This document shows positions 1 through 9,829 of a stretch of DNA of 53,641 nt, in pieces. A model generated the notes under the pieces. It saw only the letters and a program-made list of their open reading frames with translations, was not told where the DNA came from and did no database searches. Within the stretch, counting starts at the first letter, position 1. Each line of letters opens with the position of its first letter. The stretch spans positions 1 to 53,641 of the forward strand of contig CALLOB010000055.1 in the NCBI GenBank assembly GCA_938005315.1, in the 5' to 3' direction. The DNA comes from an uncultured Phycisphaerae bacterium (GTDB lineage: Bacteria > Planctomycetota > Phycisphaerae > UBA1845 > PWPN01). A program made the translations under genes and the position numbers.

Positions 1-118
1 GGGAAAACCTGCAATCGCGGACGCGACGGAGCGCGTCCTCTGGAGGGCCCCGCTCCGTCGGGGCCGTGAAAGGTGAACCAGGGAAAACCTGCAATCGCGG
101 ACGCGACGGAGCGCGTCC
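1..118. repeat. Direct repeat, two copies with 80-bp period
   Basis: Bases 1-38 recur at 81-118 (both start gggaaaacctgcaatcgcgg), so the unit repeats with an 80-bp period. Inside each copy GGACGCG (19-25; second copy 99-105) pairs with CGCGTCC (32-38; 112-118) to form a GC hairpin. No gene is supported in 1-397; the rest of that stretch is GC-rich intergenic DNA ending in the ribosome binding site of the next gene. The hairpin unit recurs inverted near 49091, so it belongs to a dispersed family. Confidence 0.8.
42..66 (-). repeat. Dispersed 25-bp intergenic repeat, copy 1
   Basis: This 25-bp stretch (it starts ggagggccccgctccgtcgg) is the exact reverse complement of 49183-49207 and differs by one base from the reverse complement of 21554-21578. 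All three copies lie between genes, about 21-28 kb apart. It contains a GGCCCCG/CGGGGCC inverted repeat, so it can form a hairpin like REP-type elements. No protein is associated with it in this window. Confidence 0.7.
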
Positions 119-397
119 CTCCAGGGCCATCGGATTCGGACGCGACGGGCGGCGGGGGCGGCCGATCGTCTTTCTACCACCTCGGAGGTCCCGCACGGAC
201 GGCCCGGGCCGTTTTTTGACATTGCAGCGGCACTCGCCCCAGAATAGCCTTCACCGGCATCGAGCTTCCATGAAGCACAGGTTGACGCCGGTGACGCCCG
301 ATGCCGCTGGTTCGGCGGCGCGGCGAACGCAAGGTGGGGTTGCATCACGGAGGGCCGCGGCGTCGGCCGCGAACGGGACGACGGGCAGGAGGCCGAC

Positions 398-1243
398 ATG
401 AAGACCATTCGCATCGTCGAGCGCACACTGCCGCTGGCCTGGGAGAAGGCCGTTCTGGCCTGCTGGCGGGAGGGGGACCCTTTCCCGACGCAGTACGACA
501 AGCCCGGCGACCCCAACAGCCGCGACGTCCTGGCCCTGATCCATGTCACCGAGCCCCTGGCCGAACCGCGCATTCACCGGGCCTTCCCCGGCGGGCCGGC
601 GGACCTGGAGAAGTACCGGGCCGAGGTGCTCTACGGCGTCCACGACCACTGGATCGACCCGGCCGCCGGCAAGTGGGAGTACACCTACCACCAGCGGTTG
701 TTCGCCTATCGGCTGCCGGGCCCCGAGGGCCGGGTCTACAACCAGATCGAGCGCTGTGCGGCCATGCTGCGGGAATGCGGCTTCACCCGGCGGGCCCAGG
801 CGGTCACCTGGCAGGTCTGGGAGGACCTGGGCATTTCCGATCCGGCCTGTCTGCAGCGGTTGTGGTTCCGCGTCCAGGATGGCCGGCTGAACATGGTTGC
901 CCACATGCGGTCCAACGACGCGTTCAAGGCGTCTTTCATGAACATGTACGCCTTCATCGAGTTGCAGCGCGAGGTTGCCCGGGCGGTGGGCGTGCCGGTG
1001 GGGGAGTACTGCCACGTCGCCGACTCCTTCCACATCTACGGCAGCTACTTCGCCGAGTTCGAGGGTTTCCTGAAGCTCGTCGAGCGTCGGCCGCCGGACC
1101 AGCGCGTCTGGGACTGGTCCTGGGGCCTGGAGATGTATATCGAGGGCTGCGACGCCCTGCTGGCCGAGCCGGACATGCCGGCCGACAAACGGCGGCTGGT
1201 CGAGGACCGCCGCCGGGCGTTGAGGGACATGTCGATCGCGTGA
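398..1243 (+). CDS. Divergent thymidylate synthase-like protein
   Basis: 281 residues. The C-terminal half follows the ThyA pattern: a candidate nucleophile Cys151, then DGRLN, then Arg171-Ser172-x-Asp174 (the YQRSxD motif of ThyA), Asn182 in the FN box, and His212-x-Tyr214 (ThyA HLYSN). The His that follows the catalytic Cys in ThyA is Leu152 here, and I see no N-terminal Arg loop that binds phosphate in ThyA. The family transfers a one-carbon unit to dUMP or dCMP; the substrate here is uncertain. The start is set by the GGCAGGAGG site just before the ATG. It is alone on this strand up to the kinase 168 bp downstream. It may be the main thymidylate synthase or a paralogue; I am sure of the fold, not of the activity. 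Confidence 0.72.
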   Translation: MKTIRIVERTLPLAWEKAVLACWREGDPFPTQYDKPGDPNSRDVLALIHVTEPLAEPRIHRAFPGGPADLEKYRAEVLYGVHDHWIDPAAGKWEYTYHQRLFAYRLPGPEGRVYNQIERCAAMLRECGFTRRAQAVTWQVWEDLGISDPACLQRLWFRVQDGRLNMVAHMRSNDAFKASFMNMYAFIELQREVARAVGVPVGEYCHVADSFHIYGSYFAEFEGFLKLVERRPPDQRVWDWSWGLEMYIEGCDALLAEPDMPADKRRLVEDRRRALRDMSIA

Positions 1244-1410
1244 GGAGGCGCCGTCCGCGGCAGCCTTTCGCCTGCGAAGGCCCTGCGCGGCAGCGGCGCC
1301 TACACTACCGACAGGCGATCGCCGGTGAATACCCTCCCGGCGCGGATGTACTTTCCGACGGCGTTGCGAGAACGCCTTGCTACGGTCCCGATGGGCGGAG
1401 GTCACCGATC

Positions 1411-2625
1411 ATGGCCGCGGCCGAGCCCTTTTCGGCACCTGAAGGACCCGTTGAAACCTGGTTCGCGTCGCCCGAACGGGCCGGCCCGGACGAGGTCCAG
1501 GCGTGGGTCCGGCGAGTCGCCGAAAGCCCGTTCCTGGGGACGATGCTGGAACTGCTGGGCGGCTGGATCTGCGTGCTCAACCGTCACCGGCAGATCCTGG
1601 CACTGAACCACGCGGTGCTGGAGGCCCTGGGGGTCACGGACCCCGAGGGCGTTCTGGGCCTGCGGCCCGGCGAGGCCCTGCGGTGCATTCACGCCGGTGA
1701 GGGGCCGGGCGGGTGCGGGACCAGCCGGACGTGCGCCTCCTGCGGGGCGGTGATCGCCATGGTGGCGGTCCAGGAGACCGGTCAGACCCAGGAAAGGGAG
1801 TGCGTGCTGACCTTCGACCGCGAAGGAACCCGGCTCGACCGCGATTTCGTCGTCCGTTGCTGCCCGTTCGAGATGGACGGCGAGCAGCTTCTGCTGATCT
1901 GCATGCGCGATGTGAGCGACGAAAAGCGCCGCGCCGCCCTGGAGCACACCTTCCTGCACGACCTGAGCAACCTGCTGACGGTCTTCGGCGGTTCGGCGGC
2001 CCTGCTGGGCCGGACGACACCCGCATTGCAGGATCAGCTGCTCAATCAGGTCCGCGAGGCCGCGGCGGCCATGACCCGCGAGGTCAGGTTGCAGCGGCTG
2101 CTCAGCGTGGACGAGCCTCAGAAATACCCCCTGGACCTGGAGGATATCTACGCCGGGAGCCTGCTGCGGCGGATCGAGTCGCTTTCGGCCGGCCATCCCG
2201 CCGGCGCCGGCCAGTCGCTGCAGGTGCGCTGCCCGGCGACCGAGCACCCGTTCCGCAGCGACGCCGGTCTGCTGACCCGCGTGCTGACCAACATGGTGGT
2301 CAATGCCTTCGAGGCCGGCGAACCGGGCGACGTCGTAAAGCTCGAATGTCGATCCGCCCCGGAGCACGTGGAGTTCCGCGTGTGGAACCGGGCGTGCATC
2401 CCGGAGCCGATCCGCGCCCGGGTGTTCCAGAAGTATTTCAGCACCAAGCCGGGCGGCTGGCGGGGGCTGGGCACATACAGCATGAAGCTGATCGGCGAGA
2501 GCCTGCTGGGGGGCCGGGTGGACTTCGAAACCTCCCCGGAACGGGGGACCACGTTCAGCATTCGGCTTCCGGCCCGGCCGCCCGGGCCTTCAGGCGCCGC
2601 GGCCGGTTGCGTACCTGCGACCTGA
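1411..2625 (+). CDS. Cys-rich PAS-type sensor histidine kinase
   Basis: 404 residues, no membrane segment, so probably cytoplasmic. Residues about 45-170 form a PAS-like sensor part holding Cys92, Cys102, Cys108 and Cys111 (CGTSRTCASCG), which could bind a metal or Fe-S cluster or sense redox state. The phospho-acceptor is His183 in FLHDLSN. The N box is around Asn295-Asn299 (NMVVNAFEAG). A usual DxGxG box is not evident; instead there is FSTKPGGWRGLGTYS (344-358), a form of the FSTK-RGLGTYS lid known in one group of hybrid and orphan kinases. No response regulator lies beside it. The frame is open far upstream, but ATG 1411 begins the recognisable protein; the upstream part overlaps the previous gene in another frame. 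Confidence 0.85.
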   Translation: MAAAEPFSAPEGPVETWFASPERAGPDEVQAWVRRVAESPFLGTMLELLGGWICVLNRHRQILALNHAVLEALGVTDPEGVLGLRPGEALRCIHAGEGPGGCGTSRTCASCGAVIAMVAVQETGQTQERECVLTFDREGTRLDRDFVVRCCPFEMDGEQLLLICMRDVSDEKRRAALEHTFLHDLSNLLTVFGGSAALLGRTTPALQDQLLNQVREAAAAMTREVRLQRLLSVDEPQKYPLDLEDIYAGSLLRRIESLSAGHPAGAGQSLQVRCPATEHPFRSDAGLLTRVLTNMVVNAFEAGEPGDVVKLECRSAPEHVEFRVWNRACIPEPIRARVFQKYFSTKPGGWRGLGTYSMKLIGESLLGGRVDFETSPERGTTFSIRLPARPPGPSGAAAGCVPAT

Positions 2626-2682
2626 AACGCCGTCCCGGCCCGGTTGCCACGGCTGGGTCCGTTCCGCGGCCTGCCGCGGCTC

Positions 2683-3876
2683 TCAGCCGGGTATGCCGTC
2701 CAGGGCCCCGTTCAGGTCGGCGATGATGTCGGCGGGCTCTTCCAGGCCGACGGACAGGCGGACCAGCTCGTCGATGATCCCCAGCCGGTAGCGCTCCTCG
2801 CGGCTGACGTTGTAGTAGCTGTTGAGCGCCGGGTGGGTGACCAGGCTCTCGGGCCCGCCCAGGCTGGGGCCGAGCATGCAGAGCCTCAGGCCGCGCAGGA
2901 ACGCCAGCGTCTTCTCCAGGTCGCCGTCGATCTCGAACGTCACCACGGCGCCGAAGCCCTTCATCTGGCGGCGCGCCAGGTCATGCTGCCGGTGCGTGGG
3001 ATGGCCGGGGTAGTAGACGCGGCGCACCTTCGGGTGCTGGCCGAGGAACCCGGCGACCTCCGCGGCGGTGCGGTTCAGCCGCTCCATCCTCAGGCCGAAG
3101 GTCTTGAGCCCGCGGATCAGCAGGTAGCAGCTCATCGGGTCGATCACCCCGCCGGCCACGCGCCGCCACTGGTATACCGGCTCGGTCGCCGCCACCGAAC
3201 CCAGCACCGCTCCGCCCAGCACGTCGTTGTGCCCGGCCAGATACTTGGTGGTGCTGTGGATCACGATGTCGATGCCCTGGTCGAGCGGCCGCTGGTTCCA
3301 GGGCGTGGCGAAGGTGCTGTCGATCACGCTGAGCACGCGGCGATCACGGGCGATGCGGACGATGCGGTCGACGTCGGCGATGTTGAGATAGGGGTTGGTG
3401 GGGCTTTCCGAGAAGATCAGCACGGTTTCGTCGCGCACCGCGTCGGCCATGGCGTCGTAGTCGCCCATCGGCACGACGGTGGCCGCGATGCCGAACCGCG
3501 GCAGGACGCGGGTGACGAAGTTCAGCGTCTGCTTGTAGGCGTCGTCGGTGATGACCACGTGGCGACCGGCGTCGCACAGGGCCAGGATCACGGCGGTGAC
3601 GGCGCTCATCCCGCTGTCGAACAGCAGGCAGCGCTCGGCGCCCTCCAGGGCGGCCAGCTTGCGTTCCGCGGCCTCCCGCGTGGGGTTGCCGTAGCGCCCG
3701 TATTCGTAATGAGGCACCTCGTTGCGGCCGAAGGCGATCATTTCGTCGACGTCGCGGAAAACGAAGGTGCTGCTCAGGGCCACCGGCGTGGTGATGGTGC
3801 CCATCCATCGCTTCTCGCCGAAGTGCACGGCGTCGGTCTGCGGGTGCCCGGTGGGCTGAACGGCGGGGTCGTCCAT
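2683..3876 (-). CDS. Cys/Met metabolism PLP-dependent lyase/synthase
   Basis: 397 residues, full length for the cystathionine gamma-synthase / methionine gamma-lyase / O-acylhomoserine sulfhydrylase family. Lys211 in HSTTKYLAGH is the PLP Schiff-base lysine. The phosphate-binding Tyr/Arg motif appears as YEYGRYGNPT and the cofactor loop as DSGMSAV. The enzyme moves or eliminates the gamma-substituent of a homoserine derivative in sulfur amino acid metabolism in the cytoplasm; members cannot be told apart by eye. Start at ATG 3876 (MDDPAVQ). The same frame remains open upstream into the DUF1080 gene, but that stretch is not homologous. It may be cotranscribed with the DUF1080 gene, which ends 32 bp upstream. 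Confidence 0.9.
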   Translation of the reverse strand: MDDPAVQPTGHPQTDAVHFGEKRWMGTITTPVALSSTFVFRDVDEMIAFGRNEVPHYEYGRYGNPTREAAERKLAALEGAERCLLFDSGMSAVTAVILALCDAGRHVVITDDAYKQTLNFVTRVLPRFGIAATVVPMGDYDAMADAVRDETVLIFSESPTNPYLNIADVDRIVRIARDRRVLSVIDSTFATPWNQRPLDQGIDIVIHSTTKYLAGHNDVLGGAVLGSVAATEPVYQWRRVAGGVIDPMSCYLLIRGLKTFGLRMERLNRTAAEVAGFLGQHPKVRRVYYPGHPTHRQHDLARRQMKGFGAVVTFEIDGDLEKTLAFLRGLRLCMLGPSLGGPESLVTHPALNSYYNVSREERYRLGIIDELVRLSVGLEEPADIIADLNGALDGIPG

Positions 3877-3908
3877 CGTGGCTGCGTCTCCCGGTACCGC
3901 CGGGCGGA

Positions 3909-4661
3909 TCAACTCTCCCCGGCCGGCAGGCGGATGCGGATGTTCCGGAAGGCCACCGGACCGTGGTCGCCCTGCAGCATCAGCGGGCCGCGCGGACGCT
4001 CCTGGCCGGTCAGCGATGAACGCGTGGGTCCCTGGAGCTCGACGTCGCGGTGAATCAGCACGCCGTTGTGCAGCACCCGCACGAAACGGGCGTTGGCGGT
4101 CTTGCGGCCGGACTCGTCGAAACGCGGCGCCCGGAAGACGATGTCGAAGGACTGCCACTCGCCCGGCGGCTGGCTGGCGTTCACGCGCGGGGGATGGCCG
4201 TCCACGTTCTGCCCGTCGATCCACCGGGCATAGATGCCGCCGCAGTCGCCGAAGCCGGGGTCGGCCTTGCCGTAGCTGTCGAGGATCTGAACCTCGTACT
4301 CGCCCATGAGGTAAACGCCCGAGTTGGACCCTTTGGGCACCAGAAACTCGACGTGCAGTTCGCAGTCGCCGAAAGTCTGGACGGTGTGCAGGTCGCAGGT
4401 CCGCCCGGCCGGACCGTTCACGAGGATCCCCGCTCCCGGCGTGATCACCAGTTTGGTCGGATCGGCCGGATCCAGGGCCACCGAGGAGGCGGTCTGCCAG
4501 GCGTTCTCGGTGCCGTGACCCTGCCAGCCGCCCAGATCCGAGCCGTTGAAGAGCGCGATGGCCGGGCCTGGGCGGGCGCAACCCATGCCCGAGAGGACAA
4601 TCGGGCCGGCCAGAAGCATTGCAATGCGACTGATGCCGCTGCGTGAGGCCACGGGAATCAT
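3909..4661 (-). CDS. Secreted 3-keto-disaccharide hydrolase (DUF1080)
   Basis: 250 residues. An N-terminal hydrophobic segment (IAMLLAGPIVLSGMGC) is followed by a Cys, so it is secreted and possibly lipidated, although the lipobox is imperfect. The mature part reads as DUF1080: it opens with ALFNGSDLGGWQG, then ELHVEFLVPKGSNSGVYLMG and ends with VAFRNIRIRLP. This jelly-roll family, very abundant in planctomycetes, cleaves 3-keto-glycosides or binds glycans. ATG 4661 is preferred over an upstream in-frame codon because GAGGAGC lies just upstream. A promoter-like pair is found at 4727-4755. Confidence 0.88.
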   Translation of the reverse strand: MIPVASRSGISRIAMLLAGPIVLSGMGCARPGPAIALFNGSDLGGWQGHGTENAWQTASSVALDPADPTKLVITPGAGILVNGPAGRTCDLHTVQTFGDCELHVEFLVPKGSNSGVYLMGEYEVQILDSYGKADPGFGDCGGIYARWIDGQNVDGHPPRVNASQPPGEWQSFDIVFRAPRFDESGRKTANARFVRVLHNGVLIHRDVELQGPTRSSLTGQERPRGPLMLQGDHGPVAFRNIRIRLPAGES

Positions 4662-4726
4662 CTTCGGCTCCTCGGTCCCAAAGGCGCCCCGGACACGGCA
4701 CAAGAGTGCCCGCGGGTCGGGTGCGT

Positions 4727-4755
4727 ACTTTACCTTCGGGCGTGCGACGGGGCAA
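4727..4755 (-). promoter_or_regulatory. Predicted promoter of the DUF1080 gene
   Basis: On the minus strand TTGCCC (4750-4755) and TAAAGT (4727-4732) are separated by 17 bases, 66 bases upstream of ATG 4661. It fits a sigma-70-type pattern in a GC-rich background. Found by eye only. Confidence 0.4.
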
Positions 4756-4792
4756 GCGGCCGGTCAATGCCATGCTTCAGAGGAAACCCCGC

Positions 4793-4821
4793 TTGGCACG
4801 CGTCCGGCGGCAGGGTACCAT
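4793..4821 (+). promoter_or_regulatory. Predicted promoter of the Tat-exported isomerase-like gene
   Basis: TTGGCA (4793-4798) and TACCAT (4816-4821) are separated by 17 bases, 66 bases upstream of ATG 4888. It is divergent to the promoter of the DUF1080 gene. Confidence 0.35.
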
Positions 4822-4887
4822 CCGGTTCATTCGCTTCGGACTGATCGGTTGGCATGGTTCCCGCAAACGTCCTGCAGGGAGGTCGCC

Positions 4888-6468
4888 ATGAAACGGCATA
4901 GCCACGTCGATTCGCACGCCTGTTCCTGCTGCTCCGAGGGACTCCGGAAAGCCTACGAGGCCATGCGGCGCGCAGGAGTGTCTCGACGGTCTCTTCTGTT
5001 GGGCGCCGGAACGGCCGCGGTGGGAAGCTGGTTCGCGGCCGCGAGGGTCGCCGCCGCGCAGGAGGCCTCCCGGCCCGCCGCACCGGCGATCAGGCCGGCC
5101 TCGCGGATCTCGGTGCAGCCGGTGCTGGCGTACGGAGTCCCTCAGCGGCGGGAGCAGACCAGCTGGCGGCCCTGGGGCGGCATCCAGACCGCGGCCGACG
5201 CCCAGGCCGAAATGAAGCGGATCGGGGAGGAACTGACCGTCCTGGTCGGGGACAGCGGTCTGGCCGTGGACCTGCTGCCCGTGCGCGGAGTGGCCGGCCT
5301 CCAGGAGGCCCGGGCCGTCGCCGCCGGCCCGTGCGACGTCATGCTGGTTTATGCCGCCGGCGGCGGGGGAGACGTCCTGGATACCCTGCTGTCCAGAAGC
5401 CGGCCCAACATCGTCTTCCTGCGCCATCGCTCCGGTCCGATCTCGCTCTGGTACGAGATCCTTCACCCGCACTTCATGCGGCACGCGACCGACGATTACC
5501 AGGACAAGGGCATCGCTCTGGATGACGTCGTGGTGGACGAATATGCCGATCTCCAGTGGCGCCTGCGGGCCCTGGTCGGGCTGCGCCGCACCCTGGGACA
5601 GCGGATCGTGGCCCTGGGCGGACCGATGGGCTGGGGGCTGGGCCACAAGCTCGCGCCGGACATCGCCCGCGACCGATGGCACCTGGACGTGATCACGGTG
5701 AGCTACGAGGATCTCGCCGGCCGGCTGGAGAGGCTGCGGGGCGACAGTGCCGCGGTGGCGGCCGCGACCAGGCAGGCCGAGGAGTACCTCGCCCAGCCCG
5801 GCGTGTCGCTGCATGCCGACCGGTCTTTCGTCGATCACGCGATGCTGCTGTATCGCGCGTTCAAGGAGATGATGGCCGAGCATCAGGCCACGGCCTTCAC
5901 CATCGGGCATTGCATGGGCACGGTGATGCCGATCTCCAGGACCACCGCCTGCCTGCCGTTGACCCTGCTGAACGACGAGGGACTGACGGCCTTCTGCGAG
6001 TCGGACTTCGTGGTCATCCCCGCCGGGCTGCTGATGCATCACATCACCGGTCTGCCGCCGTTCCTGAACGACCCGACCTGGCCGCATCACGGGGTGGTGA
6101 CGCTGGCGCACTGCACCAGCCCGCGGCGGCTCAACGGCCGCACGCTCGAGCCGGTCAAAATCTACACGCACTTCGAGTCCGACTACGGAGCGGCGCCGAA
6201 GGTGGAGATGACGCTCGGCCAGGAGGTCACAATGGTGGTGCCGGACTTCGAGTGCCGCCGATGGGTCGGGGCCCGCGGGAGAGTCCAGGCCAATCCCTTC
6301 CACGACATCTGCCGGGCCCAGATCGACGTAGCCATCCAAGGGCGGTGGGAGCAGCTGGTGCGCGACATGCGCGGCTTCCACTGGATGTTGACCTATGGCG
6401 ACTGCCTCAAGGAAGTCGGTTACGCCATCCGCCACCTGGGCATCGAGTGGAGCAACGTGTCGGCCTGA
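4888..6468 (+). CDS. Tat-exported L-fucose/arabinose isomerase-like protein
   Basis: 526 residues. The start ATG 4888 is preceded by AGGGAGG. The N-terminus carries a twin-arginine signal (SRRSLLLGAGTAAVG, about residues 32-46) followed by AAAQEA, a likely cleavage region. The rest resembles sugar isomerases of the fucose/arabinose isomerase fold: an N-terminal Rossmann-like part (VMLVYAAGGGGD), FTIGHCMG in the middle, and a C-terminal barrel with VTLAHCTSPRRLNG and the terminal HLGIEW. Such proteins interconvert aldoses and ketoses, normally in the cytoplasm, so export in a folded, perhaps metal-loaded form is notable. I am unsure of the substrate, or whether it is still an enzyme. An N-terminal HACSCC cluster precedes the Tat motif. 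Confidence 0.7.
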   Translation: MKRHSHVDSHACSCCSEGLRKAYEAMRRAGVSRRSLLLGAGTAAVGSWFAAARVAAAQEASRPAAPAIRPASRISVQPVLAYGVPQRREQTSWRPWGGIQTAADAQAEMKRIGEELTVLVGDSGLAVDLLPVRGVAGLQEARAVAAGPCDVMLVYAAGGGGDVLDTLLSRSRPNIVFLRHRSGPISLWYEILHPHFMRHATDDYQDKGIALDDVVVDEYADLQWRLRALVGLRRTLGQRIVALGGPMGWGLGHKLAPDIARDRWHLDVITVSYEDLAGRLERLRGDSAAVAAATRQAEEYLAQPGVSLHADRSFVDHAMLLYRAFKEMMAEHQATAFTIGHCMGTVMPISRTTACLPLTLLNDEGLTAFCESDFVVIPAGLLMHHITGLPPFLNDPTWPHHGVVTLAHCTSPRRLNGRTLEPVKIYTHFESDYGAAPKVEMTLGQEVTMVVPDFECRRWVGARGRVQANPFHDICRAQIDVAIQGRWEQLVRDMRGFHWMLTYGDCLKEVGYAIRHLGIEWSNVSA

Positions 6469-6551
6469 CTCCTGCTGCGGAAAGCGCGGGCCGTCGCCCC
6501 GAACGCCCGGCCGGCGGACCGCAGGGCCGGGCCTGCCGGCGGGGGCCCGGC

Positions 6552-8498
<1,947 letters not shown>

Positions 8499-8567
8499 CG
8501 GGCGGCCTCTCCAGCAGGGAGCCCCGTTCGTCGAGCGGCCCGGGTCAAGCGCCGGACTCGATGCTCT

Positions 8568-8595
8568 ATTCTGACAGCTTCGCCCCGGCGGTCAA
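8568..8595 (-). promoter_or_regulatory. Predicted speA promoter
   Basis: Minus-strand TTGACC (8590-8595) and CAGAAT (8568-8573) are 16 bases apart, about 70 bases upstream of the speA start. Confidence 0.45.
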
Positions 8596-8651
8596 GGCCC
8601 CGGAACGCCAATCGGCACAATCTCCGCCACGCTTCGGTTGTCCGCCTCGGC

Positions 8652-8680
8652 TTGTTGGCCGGTCACGCCCGCCCTATACT
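8652..8680 (+). promoter_or_regulatory. Predicted promoter of the NifU-like gene
   Basis: TTGTTG (8652-8657) and TATACT (8675-8680) are 17 bases apart, 77 bases upstream of ATG 8758. The TATACT stands out in this GC-rich gap. Confidence 0.5.
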
Positions 8681-8757
8681 CCCGACACAGGCCCGCAGAA
8701 GCCCCGGCGGGTGAGTCCCGCTCGCCAGGCACCGCCGGCCGCTTCCGGAGGTACAGC

Positions 8758-9012
8758 ATGACACAGAATGCACCGCAGCCCCAGAGTCCGCTGAAGGATC
8801 GCGTTGTCAGCGTCATCAATCGCCTGCGCGTGGCCGTCCAGGCCGACGGCGGAGATCTGGAGTTCGTCGACGTCGATGACCAGGGCGTGGTCAAGGTCCG
8901 CCTTCACGGAGCCTGCGTCGGTTGCCCGTCGGCCGCCATGACCCTCAAGTTCGGCGTGGAACGCAACCTCAAGATGCAGGTCCCCGAAGTAACCGAGGTG
9001 GTCTGCGTCTAG
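8758..9012 (+). CDS. NifU C-terminal domain Fe-S scaffold protein
   Basis: 84 residues, a free-standing NifU_C/Nfu domain. Cys53 and Cys56 in GACVGCPSA are the CxxC pair that holds an Fe-S cluster between two subunits; the preceding DGGDLEFVDV is also typical. It accepts and hands on 4Fe-4S clusters in the cytoplasm; miaB in this window is the kind of client that would need one. ATG 8758 has a good GGAGG site seven bases upstream. The downstream pseudouridine synthase begins 55 bp later and may be cotranscribed. Confidence 0.93.
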   Translation: MTQNAPQPQSPLKDRVVSVINRLRVAVQADGGDLEFVDVDDQGVVKVRLHGACVGCPSAAMTLKFGVERNLKMQVPEVTEVVCV

Positions 9013-9067
9013 AAGCCGGTCTCCCGGGCCGCCGGCCCCGGAGGGGGCCCCACGCCGGGTTCATCGC

Positions 9068-9829
9068 ATGCCGGGTCCGCCCATCCACATCCTGCTGGAT
9101 GATCCAGACCTCCTGGCGGTGAACAAGCCTCCCGGGTTGCTGACCGTGCCGGGACGTCAGGGCGGGGTCTCCATCCGTGAGGTCATTCCGGCCAGCCTGG
9201 GTATCCCCGATCGACTGCTGCTGGTGCATCGCCTCGACCGCCACACCAGCGGCGTCCTCCTGCTGGCCCGGAATCGGCCCGCCCAGCAGCGCCTGGCCGA
9301 ACAGTGCCTTCAACGGCGCGTCGAAAAGCAGTACCTGGCCATCGTCCGCGGCTGCCCGACCCGGGCCGACGGACGAATCGAGACGCTCCTGGGACCCCAT
9401 CCCCGCGTGACCGGCCGGATGATGGTCAAGCAGCGCAAGGGCAAAGCCTCCGTGACGCTCTGGGAAGTCCTCGAGCGGTATCCGGGAGCCGCCCTGCTTC
9501 GCTGCCGACCCCTTACCGGCCGGCAGCATCAGATCCGCGTGCACCTGGCCCATATCGGCCTACCGCTGCTGGTCGATCCCCTGTATGGCGGATCAGAGGC
9601 CTTCTTCCTGTCGAGCTTCAAGACGGGATACCGTCCCGGCGGCCTTGAGCCGGAAAGACCGCTGCTGGCCAGACTCTCCCTCCACGCCGAGTCGATCGCT
9701 TTCGATCATCCCCGCGACGGCCGCCGCATCCTGCTGACCGCCGAGCCGCCCAAGGATTTCCGCGCGACGCTGAATCAGCTGCGAAAGCTGGCCGGGAAGA
9801 CCGGTTCCGCCTCGCCCAATCAGGGCTGA
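9068..9829 (+). CDS. RluA-family RNA pseudouridine synthase
   Basis: 253 residues, single catalytic domain without an N-terminal S4 domain. HRLDRHTSG (55-63) carries the catalytic Asp58; other family blocks are LLAVNKPPGLLTVPG and RPLTGRQHQIRVHLAHIGLPLL. It isomerises uridine to pseudouridine in rRNA or tRNA; which site cannot be told. Its stop codon overlaps by ten bases the convergent gene on the other strand, so the two transcripts meet tail to tail. Confidence 0.92.
   Translation: MPGPPIHILLDDPDLLAVNKPPGLLTVPGRQGGVSIREVIPASLGIPDRLLLVHRLDRHTSGVLLLARNRPAQQRLAEQCLQRRVEKQYLAIVRGCPTRADGRIETLLGPHPRVTGRMMVKQRKGKASVTLWEVLERYPGAALLRCRPLTGRQHQIRVHLAHIGLPLLVDPLYGGSEAFFLSSFKTGYRPGGLEPERPLLARLSLHAESIAFDHPRDGRRILLTAEPPKDFRATLNQLRKLAGKTGSASPNQG

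Noticed and set aside
1..118. Possible CRISPR array
   Set aside because: Only two copies, the unit is an imperfect hairpin with a 42-base spacer, and no cas gene is near.
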